DNA of 64,000 bases from Nocardioides sp. SYSU D00065 (GCF_017916425.1 NZ_JAFMSX010000005.1:62001-126000), one strand, 5' to 3'. Counted from the first letter of the stretch, positions 52,921 through 63,045 are shown. Program-made: numbers and translations. Notes: generated by a model from the letters alone, not told the origin.

Positions 52921-54282
52921 TCACATCCCGTCGATGAGCCTCTGCACCCGCTCGTCGTACGCCTTGAACGGGTCCTTGCACAGCACGGTGCGCTGCGCCT
53001 GGTCGTTGAGCTTGAGGTGCACCCAGTCGACGGTGAAGTCACGGCGCCGCTCCTGGGCCTTGCGGATGAACTCGCCGCGCAGCCGTGCGCGGGTGTTCTG
53101 CGGCGGCACGCTCTTGGCCTCGAAGATCTTCAGGTCGCTGGCCACGCGGGCGACCGCGCCGCGCTTCTCCAGCAGGTAGTAGAGGCCACGACCGCGGTGG
53201 ATGTCGTGGTAGGCGAGGTCGAGCTGGGCGATCCTCGCGTCGCCGAGCGAGAGACCGTGCTTGGCGCGGTAGCGCTCGATGAGCTTGAGCTTGATGACCC
53301 AGTCGATCTCACGGTCCACCAGGCCGAGGTCGTCGGACTCGACCGCCTTGAGGCCGCGCTCCCACAGGTCGAGCGCTCGCTCGATCGTCGGCGTCGAGAT
53401 CTGGCGCCGGTCGACGAAGTCGCGGGCCTTGGCGAGGTACTCGGACTGGATGTCCAGGGCACTGGCCTCACGACCGTTGGCCAGGCGCACCTTGCGCTGC
53501 CCGGTGGGGTCGTGGCTGATCTCGCGGATCGCGCGAATCGGGTTCTCCATCGTGAGGTCGCGCATCACCACGCCCTCCTCGATCATCCGCAGCACCAGGT
53601 CGCACGACGCGAGCTTGAGCATCGTGGTCGTCTCGCTCATGTTGGAGTCCCCGACGATCACGTGCAGCCGGCGGAACCGCTCGGCGTCGGCGTGCGGCTC
53701 GTCGCGCGTGTTGATGATCGGGCGGCTGCGCGTCGTGGCGCTGCTGACGCCCTCCCAGATGTGCTCGGCGCGCTGACTCACGCTGTACGACGCCCCGCGC
53801 GGGGTCATCACCACCTTGCCCGCGCCGACCACGATCTGGCGGGTCACGAGGAACGGGATGAGGATGTCGGCGAGCCGGCTGAACTCGCCCGCCCGGCCGA
53901 CGAGGTAGTTCTCGTGGCAGCCGTAGGAGTTCCCGGCGGAGTCGGTGTTGTTCTTGAACAGGTAGATGTCGCCGGCGATCCCCTCCTCGTGGAGGCGGTT
54001 CTCGGCGTCGAGCAGGAGTCCCTCGAGGATCCGCTCGCCGGCCTTGTCGTGCGTGACGAGCTCGACGATGTCGTCGCACTCGGGGGTGGCGTACTCCGGG
54101 TGGCTGCCGACGTCGAGGTAGAGCCGCGCGCCGTTGCGGAGGAAGACGTTGGACGACCGGCCCCAGCTGACCACCTTGCGGAACAGGTAGCGCGCGACCT
54201 CGTCGGGGCTCAGGCGGCGCTGGCCCTTGAACGTGCACGTCACGCCGTACTCGTTCTCGATGCCGAAGATCCGCCGGTCCAC
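52921..54282 (-). CDS. pafA: Pup-protein ligase PafA
   Basis: PafA (453 residues) uses ATP to attach the C-terminal Glu of Pup to substrate lysines. The glutamine-synthetase-like core is visible: [12 protein letters not shown] with the nucleotide/Mg-binding Glu, [30 protein letters not shown] and [11 protein letters not shown] smaller C-terminal domain closes the protein. TAGGGT six bases before the GTG at 54282, with CTGACC 16 bases further up, supports a leaderless promoter. Confidence 0.97.
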   Translation of the reverse strand: MDRRIFGIENEYGVTCTFKGQRRLSPDEVARYLFRKVVSWGRSSNVFLRNGARLYLDVGSHPEYATPECDDIVELVTHDKAGERILEGLLLDAENRLHEEGIAGDIYLFKNNTDSAGNSYGCHENYLVGRAGEFSRLADILIPFLVTRQIVVGAGKVVMTPRGASYSVSQRAEHIWEGVSSATTRSRPIINTRDEPHADAERFRRLHVIVGDSNMSETTTMLKLASCDLVLRMIEEGVVMRDLTMENPIRAIREISHDPTGQRKVRLANGREASALDIQSEYLAKARDFVDRRQISTPTIERALDLWERGLKAVESDDLGLVDREIDWVIKLKLIERYRAKHGLSLGDARIAQLDLAYHDIHRGRGLYYLLEKRGAVARVASDLKIFEAKSVPPQNTRARLRGEFIRKAQERRRDFTVDWVHLKLNDQAQRTVLCKDPFKAYDERVQRLIDGM

Positions 54283-54288
54283 ACGCCC

Positions 54289-54294
54289 ACCCTA
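54289..54294 (-). promoter_or_regulatory. -10 hexamer TAGGGT for leaderless pafA
   Basis: TAGGGT ends six bases before the GTG. A -35-like CTGACC lies 16 bases upstream of it. Confidence 0.55.
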
Positions 54295-54368
54295 GTCGCG
54301 AGGAGGTCACGGTCAGGGGACCCGCACGTGGACGGCGCCGCGTCGCGTGCCGGCTTGACCGGCTCGCC

Positions 54369-54374
54369 TACGGT
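54369..54374 (+). promoter_or_regulatory. -10 hexamer TACGGT for leaderless hypothetical gene
   Basis: TACGGT ends six bases before the ATG at 54381. Confidence 0.5.
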
Positions 54375-54380
54375 GCGGGC

Positions 54381-54884
54381 ATGGACGACCACAGCGCACC
54401 CACTCCCCCGCCCGCCTCCTCGCCCGGCGCTGCACACACCGGCGCTGCCCCGACCGCGCCGTCGTGGGCCGTCGACATCGCGACGGCACTCGTCACCGGC
54501 GTCGTCACGGCGAGGTTCCCGATGCAGCGCTGGTCGCGGACCGCGCGGTGGGCGACGCACGGCGGGATGGGCGCGCTGACCGGCGTCGCGACCGGCTGGT
54601 CCGTGACTCGCGCCGGTGCGCTCGCGGATCCGGAGGACCCCGACGCGCCGCCGGCCAGCCCCGGCGGCGCGCGGGTCGCAGCGCTCGCGGTGCTGGCCGG
54701 TGCCGCCACTGTCGGGCTGAGCCGCGGCGGCGAGGCAGCCGACACGTGGGTGGAGCGCCGACTGGCGGACCGCGGCGTACGCCGCCCGCGGCTGTGGATG
54801 GGCATCGCGGCGGGCGGCGTGTCGCTGGCGATGAGCGCCGTGGACCGCCGCCGGGCCGCGACCCGCGCGAGCGTCGGGGACTGA
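54381..54884 (+). CDS. Hypothetical membrane-associated protein
   Basis: This 167-residue protein lies on the opposite strand between pafA and prcA. After a Pro/Ala/Thr-rich N-terminus it has moderately hydrophobic Gly/Ala-rich segments (AVDIATALVTGVVTARF, HGGMGALTGVATGW, VAALAVLAGAATVGLS, GIAAGGVSLAMSAV), suggesting three or four weak membrane helices. No family is known. TACGGT six bases before the ATG supports a leaderless start and a real gene. Confidence 0.7.
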   Translation: MDDHSAPTPPPASSPGAAHTGAAPTAPSWAVDIATALVTGVVTARFPMQRWSRTARWATHGGMGALTGVATGWSVTRAGALADPEDPDAPPASPGGARVAALAVLAGAATVGLSRGGEAADTWVERRLADRGVRRPRLWMGIAAGGVSLAMSAVDRRRAATRASVGD

Positions 54885-54888
54885 GCGG

Positions 54889-55857
54889 CTAGGGCTTACC
54901 CGGCTCCGGGGCCGGCGGCTGCGGGGCCGGAGGCGTGGCCTCGCCCGGCGCCGCAGGGTCGGTGGGCGTCTGGCCGGCGGGCCGCGAGGGAGGAGCGATC
55001 GGCGGCGCGACCGGGGGCTCCCCGGTCACCGGGTCCTCCAGCGGCGGCGTCGCGCCGGAGACCTGGTCGGTCGGGTCGGCGGGGTCGTCGATGCCCGACT
55101 GTCGCGGACCGGAGCCGGCGAGCGCGTCCTCTGCGGTGGGCGCTGCGGGCTCCTCCGCACCGCGCTGGCCGAGGAGCTCAGCCAGCCGCGCCTCGCGCAG
55201 CCGCAGGAACTTGCGGGGCTGCGACCGGGTGCGGTCGAGCACCGCCACCTCGAGGTCGCGGACCGGGATGACCCGGTCCTCGGTCTCGGTGTGCCCCAGC
55301 GCGGCCACGGCCACTCGCAGCGTGTCGGGCAGCGAGGCGCCCTCGACGTAGTGCCGGGCCAGGTGTCCCGCGACGACGTCGGCCGCGCCGCCCATCACCG
55401 CATAGCCGTGCTCGTCGGCGACCTGGCCGTCGTAGGTGAGCCGGTAGAGCTGGTCGTCGGCGGCACTGTCACCGATCTCGGCGACGAAGATCTCGACCTC
55501 GTAGGGCTTCTCGCCGCCGGAGGAGAAGATCGTGCCGAGCGTCTGGGCGTACGCGTTGGCCAGCCCGCGCCCGGTGACGTCGCGCCGGTCGTAGGCGTAG
55601 CCGCGCATGTCGGCCAGGCGCACGCCGGCGATGCGCAGGTTCTCGAACTCGTTGTAGCGCCCGACCGCCGCGAAGGCGATCCGGTCGTAGATCTCGCTGA
55701 CCTTGTGCAGCGCCTGCGAGGGGTTCTCGGAGACGAACAGGACCCCGTCGGCGTACTGGACGGCGACGACCGAGCGCCCGCGGGCGATGCCTTTGCGCGC
55801 GAAGTCGGCCCGGTCCTTCATCAGCTGCTCGGGCGAGACGTAGAACGGCATGCTCAT
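54889..55857 (-). CDS. prcA: 20S proteasome alpha subunit with long proline-rich tail
   Basis: PrcA (322 residues) forms the outer gating rings of the 20S core. The N-terminal gate ([20 protein letters not shown] in pieces) and the alpha-type fold run to about residue 230. A Pro/Ala/Gly-rich tail of about 90 residues follows (for example [19 protein letters not shown]), much longer than in mycobacteria, where the protein has about 248 residues. AGGAG is nine bases before the ATG, just after the prcB stop, so prcB-prcA is an operon. Confidence 0.96.
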   Translation of the reverse strand: MSMPFYVSPEQLMKDRADFARKGIARGRSVVAVQYADGVLFVSENPSQALHKVSEIYDRIAFAAVGRYNEFENLRIAGVRLADMRGYAYDRRDVTGRGLANAYAQTLGTIFSSGGEKPYEVEIFVAEIGDSAADDQLYRLTYDGQVADEHGYAVMGGAADVVAGHLARHYVEGASLPDTLRVAVAALGHTETEDRVIPVRDLEVAVLDRTRSQPRKFLRLREARLAELLGQRGAEEPAAPTAEDALAGSGPRQSGIDDPADPTDQVSGATPPLEDPVTGEPPVAPPIAPPSRPAGQTPTDPAAPGEATPPAPQPPAPEPGKP

Positions 55858-55869
55858 GTGTCGGGTCTC

Positions 55870-56700
55870 CTAGACCAGCTCGGCGGCGGGACCGTCGGGA
55901 CGCTGCATGCGGGCGGCGATCATCCGGTCGGCGATGACGGAGACCTCCTCGTCGGGCATGCGTCGGCCGCCGTCGGCGGTGATGACGTGGACGACAGGGA
56001 AGATCCGGCGGGTGATGTCGGGCCCCCCGGTGGCCGAGTCGTCGTCGGCGGCGTCGTAGAGCGCCTGGACGACGGCGGTCACGGCACCACCGGCGTCGAG
56101 GTCGTCGCGGTAGAGCTTCTTCAGCGACCCGCGGGCGAACAGCGACCCGGACCCGACCGAGTGGAACGCGGTCTCCTCGTAGCGCCCGCCGGTGACGTCG
56201 TAGCTGAAGATCCGACCCTGGCCGGCGTCGAGGTCGAACCCGGCGAAGAGGGGGACCACCGCGAGGCCCTGCATGGCCAGGCCGAGGTTGGCCCGGATCA
56301 GGGCAGCGAGCCGGTTGGCCTTGCCGTCCATGGACAGCGTCGTGCCCTCGATCTTCTCGTAGTGCTCGAGCTCGGTCTGGAACAGCCGCACCATCTCCAC
56401 GGCGAGGCCGGCGGTGCCGGCGATGCCGACGACGGAGTACTCGTCGGCGGGGAAGACCTTCTGGATGTCGCGCTGGGCGATGATGTTGCCCATCGTGGCG
56501 CGCCGGTCGCCGGCCATCACCACCCCTCCGGGGAACGTCGCGGCCACGATCGTGGTGCCGTGCGGGGCGAGGTCGCCGGCAGCGCCTGCGGGCACGGCGC
56601 GACGCGAGGGCAGCAGGTCGGGCGCCTCGGTGCCGAGGAAGTCGGCGAAGCTCGAGGTGCCGGGCGCCATGAAGGACGCCGGCAGGCGGGAGTCGGTCAT
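55870..56700 (-). CDS. prcB: 20S proteasome beta subunit
   Basis: PrcB (276 residues) is the catalytic subunit. A 48-residue propeptide ends DLAPHG, and autocatalytic cleavage exposes Thr49 ([11 protein letters not shown]). The mature subunit contains [15 protein letters not shown] and KxF ([10 protein letters not shown]) as expected. The ATG lies four bases after the pup stop, so pup-prcB-prcA is a single coupled operon. Confidence 0.97.
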   Translation of the reverse strand: MTDSRLPASFMAPGTSSFADFLGTEAPDLLPSRRAVPAGAAGDLAPHGTTIVAATFPGGVVMAGDRRATMGNIIAQRDIQKVFPADEYSVVGIAGTAGLAVEMVRLFQTELEHYEKIEGTTLSMDGKANRLAALIRANLGLAMQGLAVVPLFAGFDLDAGQGRIFSYDVTGGRYEETAFHSVGSGSLFARGSLKKLYRDDLDAGGAVTAVVQALYDAADDDSATGGPDITRRIFPVVHVITADGGRRMPDEEVSVIADRMIAARMQRPDGPAAELV

Positions 56701-56704
56701 GCGG

Positions 56705-56902
56705 TCACTGACCGCCCTTCTGGATGAACGACTTCACGAAGTCCTCGGCGTTGGTCTCGAGGACCTCGTCGATCTCGTCGAGGATCGCGTCGACGTCCTC
56801 GTCGATCATCTCCTTGCGCTCGGCGACGTCGGTCTCGGTGACCTCCTCGGTCACCTCCTCGGTCTCGGAGGACCTGCGCGGCTGCTTCTGCTCCTGTGCC
56901 AT
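56705..56902 (-). CDS. pup: Prokaryotic ubiquitin-like protein Pup (Gln form)
   Basis: Pup (65 residues) is mostly acidic and disordered, with the Mpa-binding helix in the middle ([20 protein letters not shown]). It ends KGGQ, the deamidation-requiring form, which fits the presence of Dop. The ATG follows TAGGGT by six bases, with TTGTCG 16 bases further upstream, a convincing leaderless promoter for the pup-prcB-prcA operon. Confidence 0.97.
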   Translation of the reverse strand: MAQEQKQPRRSSETEEVTEEVTETDVAERKEMIDEDVDAILDEIDEVLETNAEDFVKSFIQKGGQ

Positions 56903-56908
56903 GGCTCG

Positions 56909-56936
56909 ACCCTATCCACTCCCACTGACGCGACAA
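56909..56936 (-). promoter_or_regulatory. Promoter TTGTCG-N16-TAGGGT for leaderless pup operon
   Basis: The -35 TTGTCG (56931-56936), a 16-base spacer and the -10 TAGGGT (56909-56914) end six bases before the pup ATG. Confidence 0.65.
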
Positions 56937-56981
56937 GGAGGTTCACCCTGCCGGGCGCGGCCGACCGGGCGCCGCGACAGG

Positions 56982-58502
56982 TCAGCGGGTGATGGCGGCG
57001 ACCAACGCCTGGGCGGAGTCGCTGCGGTCGATCAGCTCGCCGACGTGCGCGCGGGTCCCGCGCAGCGGGTCGATGGTCGGCACCCGCTGGAGCGACTCGC
57101 GCCCGGGGAGGTCGAAGATGACCGAGTCCCACGACGCAGCGGCCACCGAGTCGGCGTACTTGTCGAGGCAGCGACCCCGGAAGTAGGCGCGGGTGTCGAC
57201 CGGCGGGTCGTGCATCGCCGCCTCGATGGTGGCGTCGTCGAGCAGCCGGGTGACCCGACCGGCGGCGGCGAGGCGGTGGTAGAGGCCCTTGTCGGGGCGC
57301 ACGTCGGCGTACTGCAGGTCGATGAGGTGCAGCTTGGCGTCGTCCCAGGCGAGCCCGTCGCGGTCGCGGTACTGGTTGAGCAGCTTGAGCTTGGCCACCC
57401 AGTCCAGCTCGGCGGCACACTCCATCGGGTCGCGCTCGAGGCGCGTGAGCACCGACTCCCACCGGGCCAGCACGTCGACGGTCTGCTCGTCGGCGTCGGC
57501 GCCGTAGCGGTCCTCGACGTACTTGCGCGCCAGCTCGAGGTACTCCAGCTGCAGCTGTACGGCGGTGAGCCGGCGCCCGTCGCGCAGCGTGACGAGCTGG
57601 CGCAGCGTGGGGTCGTGGGACACGTCGCGCAGCGCACGGACCGCGCCCTCGACGCTGAGGTCGCGGTCGATGTAGCCGTCCTCGATCATGGCGAGGACGA
57701 GCGAGGTCGTGCCGGACTTGAGGTAGATCGAGGTCTCGGCGAGGTTGGCGTCGCCGATGATCACGTGGAGGCGACGGTAGACCGCGGGATCGGCGTGCGG
57801 CTCGTCGCGGGTGTTGATGATCGGCCGCTTGAGCGTCGTCTCGAGGCCGACCTCGACCTCGAAGTAGTCCGCGCGCTGGCTGATCTGGAAGCCCCGCTCG
57901 GGCGTGGTGTCGCGGCCGTCCTGGCCGATCCCCACCCGGCCGGCGCCGGTGACGACCTGCCGGGAGACGAAGAACGGCGTCAGGTGGCGCACGATCTCGG
58001 CGAAGGGCGTCGAGCGGCGCATCAGGTAGTTCTCGTGGGCGCCGTAGGACGCGCCTTTGTTGTCGGTGTTGTTCTTGTAGAGCACGATCGGTGCGCTGCC
58101 CGGCACCTGCGCGGCCATCCGGGAGGCGTCGAGCATCACCTGCTCCCCCGCCTTCTCCCACCGCACGACGTCGAGCGGCGTGGTCACCTCCGGCGAGGAG
58201 TACTCGGGGTGGGCGTGGTCGACGTAGAGGCGGGCACCGTTGGTGAGGATGACGTTGGCCAGGCCCAGGTCCTCGTCGGTCAGCTGCGTCGGGTCGGCCA
58301 GCTGGCGCGACATGTCGAAGCCGCGTGCGTCGCGCAGGGGCGACTCCTCCTCGAAGTCCCAGCGCGCCCGGCGGGCCCGCACCGTCGAGGTGGCGTAGGC
58401 GTTGACGATCTGCGAGGAGGCCACCATCGGGTTCGCCGAGGGCTGGCCTTGCACCGAGATGCCGTACTCCACCTCCGTGCCCATCACGCGTCGTACGCTC
58501 AT
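56982..58502 (-). CDS. dop: Pup deamidase/depupylase Dop
   Basis: Dop (506 residues) converts the C-terminal Gln of Pup to Glu and removes Pup from substrates. It is a PafA homologue. [14 protein letters not shown] holds the metal-binding Glu at the N-terminus. The Dop-specific insert around residues 35-75 contains [38 protein letters not shown] (in pieces) and [10 protein letters not shown] follow. The ATG at 58502 is chosen by comparison with mycobacterial Dop and because TAGGCT lies six bases upstream. It is divergent from a methyltransferase gene only three bases away. Confidence 0.97.
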   Translation of the reverse strand: MSVRRVMGTEVEYGISVQGQPSANPMVASSQIVNAYATSTVRARRARWDFEEESPLRDARGFDMSRQLADPTQLTDEDLGLANVILTNGARLYVDHAHPEYSSPEVTTPLDVVRWEKAGEQVMLDASRMAAQVPGSAPIVLYKNNTDNKGASYGAHENYLMRRSTPFAEIVRHLTPFFVSRQVVTGAGRVGIGQDGRDTTPERGFQISQRADYFEVEVGLETTLKRPIINTRDEPHADPAVYRRLHVIIGDANLAETSIYLKSGTTSLVLAMIEDGYIDRDLSVEGAVRALRDVSHDPTLRQLVTLRDGRRLTAVQLQLEYLELARKYVEDRYGADADEQTVDVLARWESVLTRLERDPMECAAELDWVAKLKLLNQYRDRDGLAWDDAKLHLIDLQYADVRPDKGLYHRLAAAGRVTRLLDDATIEAAMHDPPVDTRAYFRGRCLDKYADSVAAASWDSVIFDLPGRESLQRVPTIDPLRGTRAHVGELIDRSDSAQALVAAITR

Positions 58503-58514
58503 ACGGTGAGCCTA
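58494..58514. promoter_or_regulatory. Interlocked divergent -10 hexamers for dop and a methyltransferase gene
   Basis: TACGCT (58494-58499) is six bases before the methyltransferase GTG on the plus strand. TAGGCT (58509-58514, minus strand) is six bases before the dop ATG. The two start codons are separated by three bases, so each -10 lies inside the other coding sequence. Confidence 0.55.
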
Positions 58515-59129
58515 CGGGTGTGGGACGAGCACGTCGTGCCTCGACTGACGGACCTGAGCCTGCGCGGGCACGAGGTCGTCGAGCTGCGGGAGGCGGTGTG
58601 CGCCGGGCTCACCGGACGGGTGCTCGAGATCGGCTTCGGCAGCGGCCTCAACGTGCCGTGGTACCCGCCCGCGGTGACCTCCGTGACCGCGATCGAGCCG
58701 TCCGACGTCGGCTGGCGGCTCTCGGCGAGCAGGCGCGCGCTCACCACGGTGCCGGTCGAGCGCGCGGGCCTCGACGGGCAGCGCCTGGACCTGGCGGACG
58801 CCTCGCACGACTGCGCCCTGGTCACGTTCAGCCTGTGCACCATCCCGGACGCGGTGCTGGCGTTGCGCGAGGCGCGGCGGGTGGTGCGCGACGACGGCCA
58901 CCTCCACGCGTTGGAGCACGGTCTGGCTCCCGATGCGTCCGTACGCCGCTGGCAGCGCCGGCTGGAACCGGCGCAGCGCGCACTCGCGGGCGGGTGCCAC
59001 CTCACCCGCGACATCCCCGCGATCGTGCGGGACGCGGGCTGGGAGACGATCGATGTCGAGCGGTCCTACCTGCCGGGACCGGCGATGAGCCGCCCCTGGG
59101 CGTGCTGCTACCGGCTCCTCGCGGCATGA
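58506..59129 (+). CDS. Class I SAM-dependent methyltransferase
   Basis: This 207-residue methyltransferase has SAM-binding motif [15 protein letters not shown], an acidic residue after strand 2 (AIEPSD), the motif IV region [22 protein letters not shown] and a C-terminal [10 protein letters not shown]. It resembles the UbiE/phospholipid N-methyltransferase-like group; the substrate is unknown. The GTG at 58506 is leaderless by the TACGCT six bases upstream. Confidence 0.9.
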   Translation: MSLRVWDEHVVPRLTDLSLRGHEVVELREAVCAGLTGRVLEIGFGSGLNVPWYPPAVTSVTAIEPSDVGWRLSASRRALTTVPVERAGLDGQRLDLADASHDCALVTFSLCTIPDAVLALREARRVVRDDGHLHALEHGLAPDASVRRWQRRLEPAQRALAGGCHLTRDIPAIVRDAGWETIDVERSYLPGPAMSRPWACCYRLLAA

Positions 59130-59145
59130 AGGGCCGTCGCGGGCA

Positions 59146-59223
59146 TCAGCGTCCGCGGCGCAGGTAACCCATGAGGAAGAGCACGATGAGCACGACGACG
59201 ACGATGATCAGGATGGTCTTCAT
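59146..59223 (-). CDS. 25-residue single-helix membrane protein
   Basis: A tiny frame encodes Met-Lys-Thr, then about 16 hydrophobic residues (ILIIVVVVLIVLFLMG), then YLRRGR. The positive-inside rule places the C-terminus in the cytoplasm. TAGGTT lies exactly six bases before the ATG at 59223, the same leaderless arrangement as its neighbours, which argues that it is expressed. Such short hydrophobic proteins are common in actinobacteria but uncharacterised. Confidence 0.6.
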   Translation of the reverse strand: MKTILIIVVVVLIVLFLMGYLRRGR

Positions 59224-59229
59224 CTGTTC

Positions 59230-59235
59230 AACCTA
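59230..59235 (-). promoter_or_regulatory. -10 hexamer TAGGTT for leaderless 25-residue gene
   Basis: TAGGTT ends six bases before the ATG at 59223. Confidence 0.45.
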
Positions 59236-59279
59236 GCGGCGCGACGCGCCGGGGCCACCTTCCTGAGGGGGTGTGTCGC

Positions 59280-59624
59280 TCACGGACGGGACTGCCACGC
59301 GTGGGCGAGGTTCACCGCGACGATGCCTGCGAGCGTGACCAGGAGCGCCAGGAACTGGCCGTTGACCCCCAGCGCGATGCTGATCGGGATGAAGGCGACC
59401 AGCGAGACGATCCCGAGTGCGAGCTGGCGGCCGCCGGCGCCTGCGACCGCCGCCGTACGGCGCTGCTGCAGCGCCACCTGATCGGCGACGCGCCGCTCCA
59501 CCGCCCGCTCGATCCGCTCGGCGAACCCGTCGACGAGCTCGGCGTCGTAGCGGGCGCCGAGCTCGCGACGGGTCGCCAGCGCGGCCTCGATGTCGCCGTG
59601 GCCGAGCTCGTCGTGCTGGTTCAC
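59280..59624 (-). CDS. Hypothetical two-helix membrane protein after mpa
   Basis: This 114-residue protein has an N-terminal soluble helix-rich part (DIEAALATRRELGARYDAEL ... VERRVADQVALQQRR) and two C-terminal membrane segments (LALGIVSLVAFIPISIALG, FLALLVTLAGIVAVNLA). The soluble part with conserved-looking ARYDAELVDGFAERIE resembles actinobacterial DUF1707-neighbour proteins, but I cannot name a family. The GTG at 59624 lies seven bases after the mpa stop, so co-translation with mpa is likely. Confidence 0.75.
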   Translation of the reverse strand: MNQHDELGHGDIEAALATRRELGARYDAELVDGFAERIERAVERRVADQVALQQRRTAAVAGAGGRQLALGIVSLVAFIPISIALGVNGQFLALLVTLAGIVAVNLAHAWQSRP

Positions 59625-59631
59625 CGGAGGC

Positions 59632-61377
59632 TCACAGGTACTGCCCGGTGTTGGCCACGGTGTCGATCGAGCGGCCCGGCTCGGTGCCCTGCTTGCCGGT
59701 GATGAGGGTGCGGATGAAGACGATGCGCTCGCCCTTCTTGCCGGAGATCCGCGCCCAGTCGTCCGGGTTCGTGGTGTTGGGCAGGTCCTCGTTCTCCTTG
59801 AACTCGTCGACGCACGCCTGGAGCATGTGCTGCACGCGCAGCCCGCGCTGGGCAGGGTTGAGGCCACTGTCGAGGAAGTCCTTGATCGCCATCTTCTTGG
59901 CGCGGTCGACGATGTTCTGGATCATCGCGCCGGAGTTGAAGTCCTTGAAGTAGAGGACCTCCTTGTCGCCGTTGGCGTAGGTCACCTCGAGGAAGCGGTT
60001 CTCCTCCGACTCGGTGTACATCCGCTCCACGGTCGCGCGGATCATCGCGTTGACCGTCGCCGCACGGTCCTGGCCGAACTCGGCGAGGTCGTCGGCGTGC
60101 AGCGGCAGCGTCGGGGTGAGGTACTTGGAGAAAATGTCGCGCGCCGACTCGGCGTCGGGGCGCTCGATCTTGATCTTCACGTCCAGGCGGCCCGGTCGCA
60201 GGATCGCCGGGTCGATCATGTCCTCGCGGTTGGAGGCACCGATCACGAGCACGTTCTCCAGCGCCTCGACGCCGTCGATCTCGCTGAGCAGCTGGGGCAC
60301 GATCGTGTTCTCGACGTCGGACGAGACACCGGATCCGCGGGTGCGGAACAGGGAGTCCATCTCGTCGAAGAACACGATGACCGGGGTGCCCAGCGAGGCC
60401 TTCTCACGTGCCCGCTGGAAGACCAGTCGGATGTGGCGCTCGGTCTCGCCGACGTACTTGTTGAGCAGCTCGGGGCCCTTGATGTTGAGGAAGTAGGACT
60501 TCCCGGACGCCCCCGTACGCTCGGCGACCTTCTTGGCCAGCGAGTTGGCGACCGCCTTGGCGATCAGCGTCTTGCCGCAGCCCGGCGGACCGTAGAGCAG
60601 CACGCCCTTGGGCGGCTTGAGCTCGTGGTCGCGGAACAGCTCCGGGTGGAGGTAGGGAAGCTCGACGGCGTCGCGGATCGCGTCGATCTGGGTGGCGAGC
60701 CCGCCGATCTGCGTGTAGTCGATGTCGGGCACCTCCTCCAGGACGAGCTCCTCCACCTCGGACTTGGGCACGACCTCGTAGACGTAGCCCGCGCGGGTGT
60801 CCAGCAGCAGCGAGTCGCCGGCGCGGATGGTGACGCCCTCGGCGCGCAGCGGCTCCGCGAGGCGGACGACGCGCTCCTCGTCGGCGTTGGCGATGACCAG
60901 GGCCCGCTCGCCGTCGGCGAGGACCTCCTTGAGCATCACCACCTCACCGACCTGCTCGAAGTCGAGGGCGGCGACGACGTTGAGCGCCTCGTTGAGCATG
61001 ACCTCCTGCCCGCGTACGAGCGAGTCGAGCTCGACGGCGGGGCTCACGCTCACCCGCAGCTTGCGGCCGCCGGTGAAGACGTCGACGGAGTCGTCGTCGT
61101 TGCGCCCCAGGAAGGTGCCGAACCCGGCGGGCGGCTGCGCCAGCCGGTCGACCTCCTCCTTGAGCGTGGTGATCTGGTCGCGCGCGTCACGCAGGGTCTG
61201 CGCGAGGCGCTCGTTCTGGCTGGAGACGGCCGCCAGGGACCGTTGGGCGTCGGCCAGGCGGCTCTCCAGGCCGCGGGACTGCCCGGGGACGTCGTCGAGG
61301 CGGCGGCGCAGGTCGCTCACCTCGGCCTCCAGGTAGCGCACCTGGGTGGTCAGTTGCTCGCGTGTCGGCTCAGACAT
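59632..61377 (-). CDS. mpa: Proteasome-associated ATPase Mpa/ARC
   Basis: This 581-residue AAA+ hexameric unfoldase binds Pup-tagged proteins and feeds them to the 20S core. It has an N-terminal coiled coil (about residues 5-50), tandem OB folds, Walker A GPPGCGKT, Walker [13 protein letters not shown] and arginine-finger region RPGRLDVK. The C-terminus is GQYL, the motif that docks into PrcA rings. The start at 61377 has AGGAGG six bases upstream; the frame extension to 61401 is rejected. TAGTGT upstream is a likely -10. Confidence 0.97.
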   Translation of the reverse strand: MSEPTREQLTTQVRYLEAEVSDLRRRLDDVPGQSRGLESRLADAQRSLAAVSSQNERLAQTLRDARDQITTLKEEVDRLAQPPAGFGTFLGRNDDDSVDVFTGGRKLRVSVSPAVELDSLVRGQEVMLNEALNVVAALDFEQVGEVVMLKEVLADGERALVIANADEERVVRLAEPLRAEGVTIRAGDSLLLDTRAGYVYEVVPKSEVEELVLEEVPDIDYTQIGGLATQIDAIRDAVELPYLHPELFRDHELKPPKGVLLYGPPGCGKTLIAKAVANSLAKKVAERTGASGKSYFLNIKGPELLNKYVGETERHIRLVFQRAREKASLGTPVIVFFDEMDSLFRTRGSGVSSDVENTIVPQLLSEIDGVEALENVLVIGASNREDMIDPAILRPGRLDVKIKIERPDAESARDIFSKYLTPTLPLHADDLAEFGQDRAATVNAMIRATVERMYTESEENRFLEVTYANGDKEVLYFKDFNSGAMIQNIVDRAKKMAIKDFLDSGLNPAQRGLRVQHMLQACVDEFKENEDLPNTTNPDDWARISGKKGERIVFIRTLITGKQGTEPGRSIDTVANTGQYL

Positions 61378-61511
61378 CTCGCACCTCCTGGTCAGTGACA
61401 CTACCCACAGACCGATGGGACGGACACGGACACGCGCCTGAGTCGGTCACCGTTTCGCCACGGCGCCGACACCCGCCGGTCGCCCGGGACGCGCCTGCGG
61501 TCGGACGGCGC

Positions 61512-62054
61512 TCAGCCGGCGTTGAGGCGGCGGATCGCGTCCAGCTCGACCGGGTCGAAGGCGCCGGAGACCGCCAGGACCTGCTGCAGCACGGCCGACT
61601 TGCCGGCGACGTAGGTGTCGATGTCCATTCCGGGCTCGGCCGCCAGGGCGAGCTTCACCGCGGCGTACGCCTCGCGCAGGTCGTCGCGGCTGCGCAGGAC
61701 GTCGCGCACGGCGAGGTGGTTGCGCACGTGGGTGGTGCCCGCCGTGCACACGTAGACGTGGCGGCGGGGCGGCCCGGGCGCGTGGAAGGCCTCCCGGCCC
61801 GGCACTCCGAGGTCGCCGCGGTGCACGTAGCCCGCCGTCCCCAGCGCCGTGATCGCCGCGTCGACGTCGCCGGCCTCCACGATCACGTCGATGTCGAGGA
61901 TCGGCTTGGCGGCCAGGCCGGGGACGGACGTCGATCCGACGTGCTCGACCGAGGCCGAGGCCACGCCGGCCAGGGCGGCCCGCAGGACGGCGGCCACGTC
62001 CTCGAACTGCGCCGCCCAACCGGGCGACCAGGCGACGACCTCGATCGTGCTCAT
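61512..62054 (-). CDS. GrpB-family protein (nucleotidyltransferase fold)
   Basis: This 180-residue GrpB/YqkA-like protein has the typical VEHVGSTSVPGLAAKPILDIDVIV and, later, RHVYVCTAGTTHVRNHLAVRDVLR. The acidic pair in ILDIDV suggests a minimal nucleotidyltransferase fold, but substrates are unknown. It lies between mpa and trmI on the same strand and has no clear promoter hexamer. Confidence 0.93.
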   Translation of the reverse strand: MSTIEVVAWSPGWAAQFEDVAAVLRAALAGVASASVEHVGSTSVPGLAAKPILDIDVIVEAGDVDAAITALGTAGYVHRGDLGVPGREAFHAPGPPRRHVYVCTAGTTHVRNHLAVRDVLRSRDDLREAYAAVKLALAAEPGMDIDTYVAGKSAVLQQVLAVSGAFDPVELDAIRRLNAG

Positions 62055-62078
62055 GCGGACAGGCTCATGCGGTGGCGC

Positions 62079-63038
62079 TCACTCGACCTCGGGCCCGAGC
62101 TCGAGCGGCGGGACGTCCGCCGGACGGGGACCGGTGTAGTCGCGGCCGTAGGCCCCGGGAGCGGGTCGGCGCGTCTTGCGGGGAGCCTTCTCCCCCGGCG
62201 CCATCCGGCGGGCGGTGACGAGGAAGGCGGTGTGGCCGATCATCTTGTGCCCCGGCCGCACGGCCAGCCCCTCGACGTGCCAGTCGCGCACGAGGGACTC
62301 CCACGGCTGCGGCTCGGTGAAGCCGCCGTGCACGCGCAGCGTCTCCACGACCCGGGACAGCTGGGTGGTGGTGGCGACGTAGGCGCACACGATGCCGCCC
62401 GGCACCAGCGCGTCGGCGACCACGTCGATGCAGCTCCACGGGTCGAGCATGTCGAGGATGATCCGGTCGACCGTCCCCAGAGTGGGCAGGCCGTCCTTGA
62501 GGTCGCCCAGGCGCAGGTCCCACGCGGGGTGCGTCTGGCCCGCGGGGGCGGAGAAGAACTGGTCGACGTTGCGCCGGGCGACGTCGGCGAACTCCTCGCG
62601 CAGCTCGAACGACGTCACCTTGCCCCACGGACCGACGGCCCGAAGCAACGAGCAGGTGAGGGCGCCCGACCCGGCGCCGGCCTCGACCACGCGCGCGCCA
62701 GGGTAGATGTCGGCGAGCGCCACGATCTGGGCGGCGTCCTTGGGGTAGACGACGGCCGCGCCGCGCGGCATCGACACGACGAACTCGCTGAGCAGCGGGC
62801 GGAACACGAGGTACTGCCCGCCGGCGGACGAGGTGACGGTGAACCCCTCGTCCCGGCCGATCAGCTCGTCGTGGTCGAGGTGTCCCTTGTTGGAGAAGAA
62901 GCGCTTGCCGGCGACCAGCTCGAAGTTGTGCTTGCGCCCCTTCTGGTCGGTCAGCCGCACCCACTCTCCCTCGCGCAGGGGGCCGCGGTGCACCCCCGAC
63001 CAGGCCTCGGGCGGAACGTCGGGAGAGGGCTCGGACAT
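62079..63038 (-). CDS. trmI: tRNA (adenine-58-N1)-methyltransferase TrmI
   Basis: This 319-residue enzyme methylates A58 in the T loop of tRNAs and is the counterpart of mycobacterial Rv2118c. An N-terminal beta domain (GEWVRLTDQKGRKHNFEL) precedes the SAM domain with VVEAGAGSGALTCSLL and LDMLDPWSC. A basic tail follows (KAPRKTRRPAPG). TAGTCT lies seven bases before the ATG. It is adjacent to the proteasome genes, as in mycobacteria. Confidence 0.95.
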   Translation of the reverse strand: MSEPSPDVPPEAWSGVHRGPLREGEWVRLTDQKGRKHNFELVAGKRFFSNKGHLDHDELIGRDEGFTVTSSAGGQYLVFRPLLSEFVVSMPRGAAVVYPKDAAQIVALADIYPGARVVEAGAGSGALTCSLLRAVGPWGKVTSFELREEFADVARRNVDQFFSAPAGQTHPAWDLRLGDLKDGLPTLGTVDRIILDMLDPWSCIDVVADALVPGGIVCAYVATTTQLSRVVETLRVHGGFTEPQPWESLVRDWHVEGLAVRPGHKMIGHTAFLVTARRMAPGEKAPRKTRRPAPGAYGRDYTGPRPADVPPLELGPEVE

Positions 63039-63045
63039 GGCCGGA

